DNA of 31,666 bases, taken from assembly GCA_035622975.1 (NCBI GenBank), contig DASPUH010000108.1, positions 1 through 31,666 of the forward strand. The letters run 5' to 3'. The notes beneath the pieces are model-generated. The model searched no databases and had not been told where the DNA came from. It saw only the letters and a list, made by a program, of their open reading frames with translations. The stretch's first letter is position 1. Each line of letters begins with the position of its first letter. The DNA comes from DASPUH01 sp035622975 (GTDB taxonomy: Bacteria; Chloroflexota; Limnocylindria; Limnocylindrales; CSP1-4). Shown piece by piece: positions 31,308 through 31,666 of the stretch. The translations under genes and the position numbers were made by a program.

Positions 31308-31666
31308 ATGCGCATGAGCGACGTCCTGCGCCAGCTGCGCCAGCAGCACGTCGCGGCGGAAGCGCGCCCGCGGCTCATCCATCGGTACGCGGCGTTCCTG
31401 CCGCTCACCGACGCCACGCCCCCGCTGAGCCTGGGGGAAGGCAGCACGCCGCTCATCCATGCCCGGAGGCTCGGGCGGGTGATCGGCTGCCCGGAGCTGT
31501 ACCTCAAGCTGGAGGGCAGCAACCCGACCGGCTCCTTCAAGGACCGCGGCATGGTCGTGGCGGTCGCCAAGGCCCTGGAGGCCGGCGCGCACGCGCTCAT
31601 CTGTGCCTCCACCGGCAACACGGCGGCGTCCGCGGCGGCCTACGGAGCGGCCGCCGGCCTGGAGGT
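31308..31666 (+). CDS. thrC: Threonine synthase, 5' part (runs off the window)
   Basis: Converts O-phosphohomoserine to threonine using PLP. The first 119 residues are visible: a helical N-terminus, LSLGEGSTPLIHARRLG, then LYLKLEGSNPTGSFKDRGM with the PLP-binding Lys in SFKDRG, and CASTGNTAASAAAYGAAAG, the phosphate-binding region. These blocks are diagnostic of the short-type bacterial ThrC. ATG 31308 lies 2 bases after the hom stop (ATG 31314 is an alternative), so hom-thrC is one operon. The rest of the gene lies outside the window. Confidence 0.93.
   Translation, partial: MRMSDVLRQLRQQHVAAEARPRLIHRYAAFLPLTDATPPLSLGEGSTPLIHARRLGRVIGCPELYLKLEGSNPTGSFKDRGMVVAVAKALEAGAHALICASTGNTAASAAAYGAAAGLE

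Overview
The window is about 72% GC by eye, gene-dense, and rich in GTG starts and 1-4 base stop/start overlaps. It carries about 25 complete or partial genes and no rRNA, tRNA, CRISPR array or insertion sequence that I can see. Gene content, lipoproteins with long Thr/Pro-rich linkers, and TANNNT-type -10 boxes placed right next to start codons suggest a high-GC, probably single-membrane bacterium. A Chloroflexota lineage (Limnocylindria-like) fits best, but that is inference and an actinobacterium-like source is not excluded.

Layout. (1) 1-1843: the tail of an unidentified gene, a ketopantoate reductase and PlsY. (2) 1945-9279: a tightly packed methionine/SAM-cycle cluster of apt, an MtnA/eIF2B-like protein with a damaged active site, a GNAT acetyltransferase, ahcY, an S9 peptidase and metK. 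(3) 9280-9661: a gene-free gap. (4) 9662-13400: a GDP-mannose supply operon (manC, phosphomannomutase, bifunctional PGI/PMI), then a 100-residue SWIM zinc-finger protein. (5) 13865-16537, minus strand: a three-gene secretion operon headed by a caspase-like (clan CD) protein. (6) 16620-19735: a cobalamin riboswitch followed by a B12 importer (btuF, btuC, btuD), then a lipoprotein. (7) 20428-24945: a GcvT-like folate enzyme divergent from two adjacent paralogous PYROXD2/phytoene-dehydrogenase-like flavoproteins, with a palindrome between them. (8) 24952-26172: an AI-2E family transporter. (9) 26173-27535: a repeat-rich locus around an XRE-type HTH protein with a possible PD-(D/E)XK-like C-terminal domain. 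(10) 27536-31666: trpS, an M20 dipeptidase, and divergent hom-thrC (thrC runs off the end).

How it fits together. MetK makes SAM. AhcY recycles S-adenosylhomocysteine, and Apt can salvage adenine released from methylthioadenosine. hom and thrC belong to the aspartate-derived amino-acid branch. B12 import could feed cobalamin-dependent methyl transfer, but no B12-dependent enzyme is visible here.

Most notable: (a) seven genes have a TANNNT-like hexamer ending 6-8 nt before the start codon and no usable Shine-Dalgarno, which predicts widespread leaderless mRNAs; (b) the MtnA-like protein has lost the family's catalytic Cys and a phosphate-binding Arg; (c) an undescribed secreted caspase-like operon sits back to back with the B12 riboswitch; (d) the XRE locus is bracketed by two different tandem repeats and contains three copies of GTCACNCACCGTGAC, one of them inside a perfect 14-bp hairpin.
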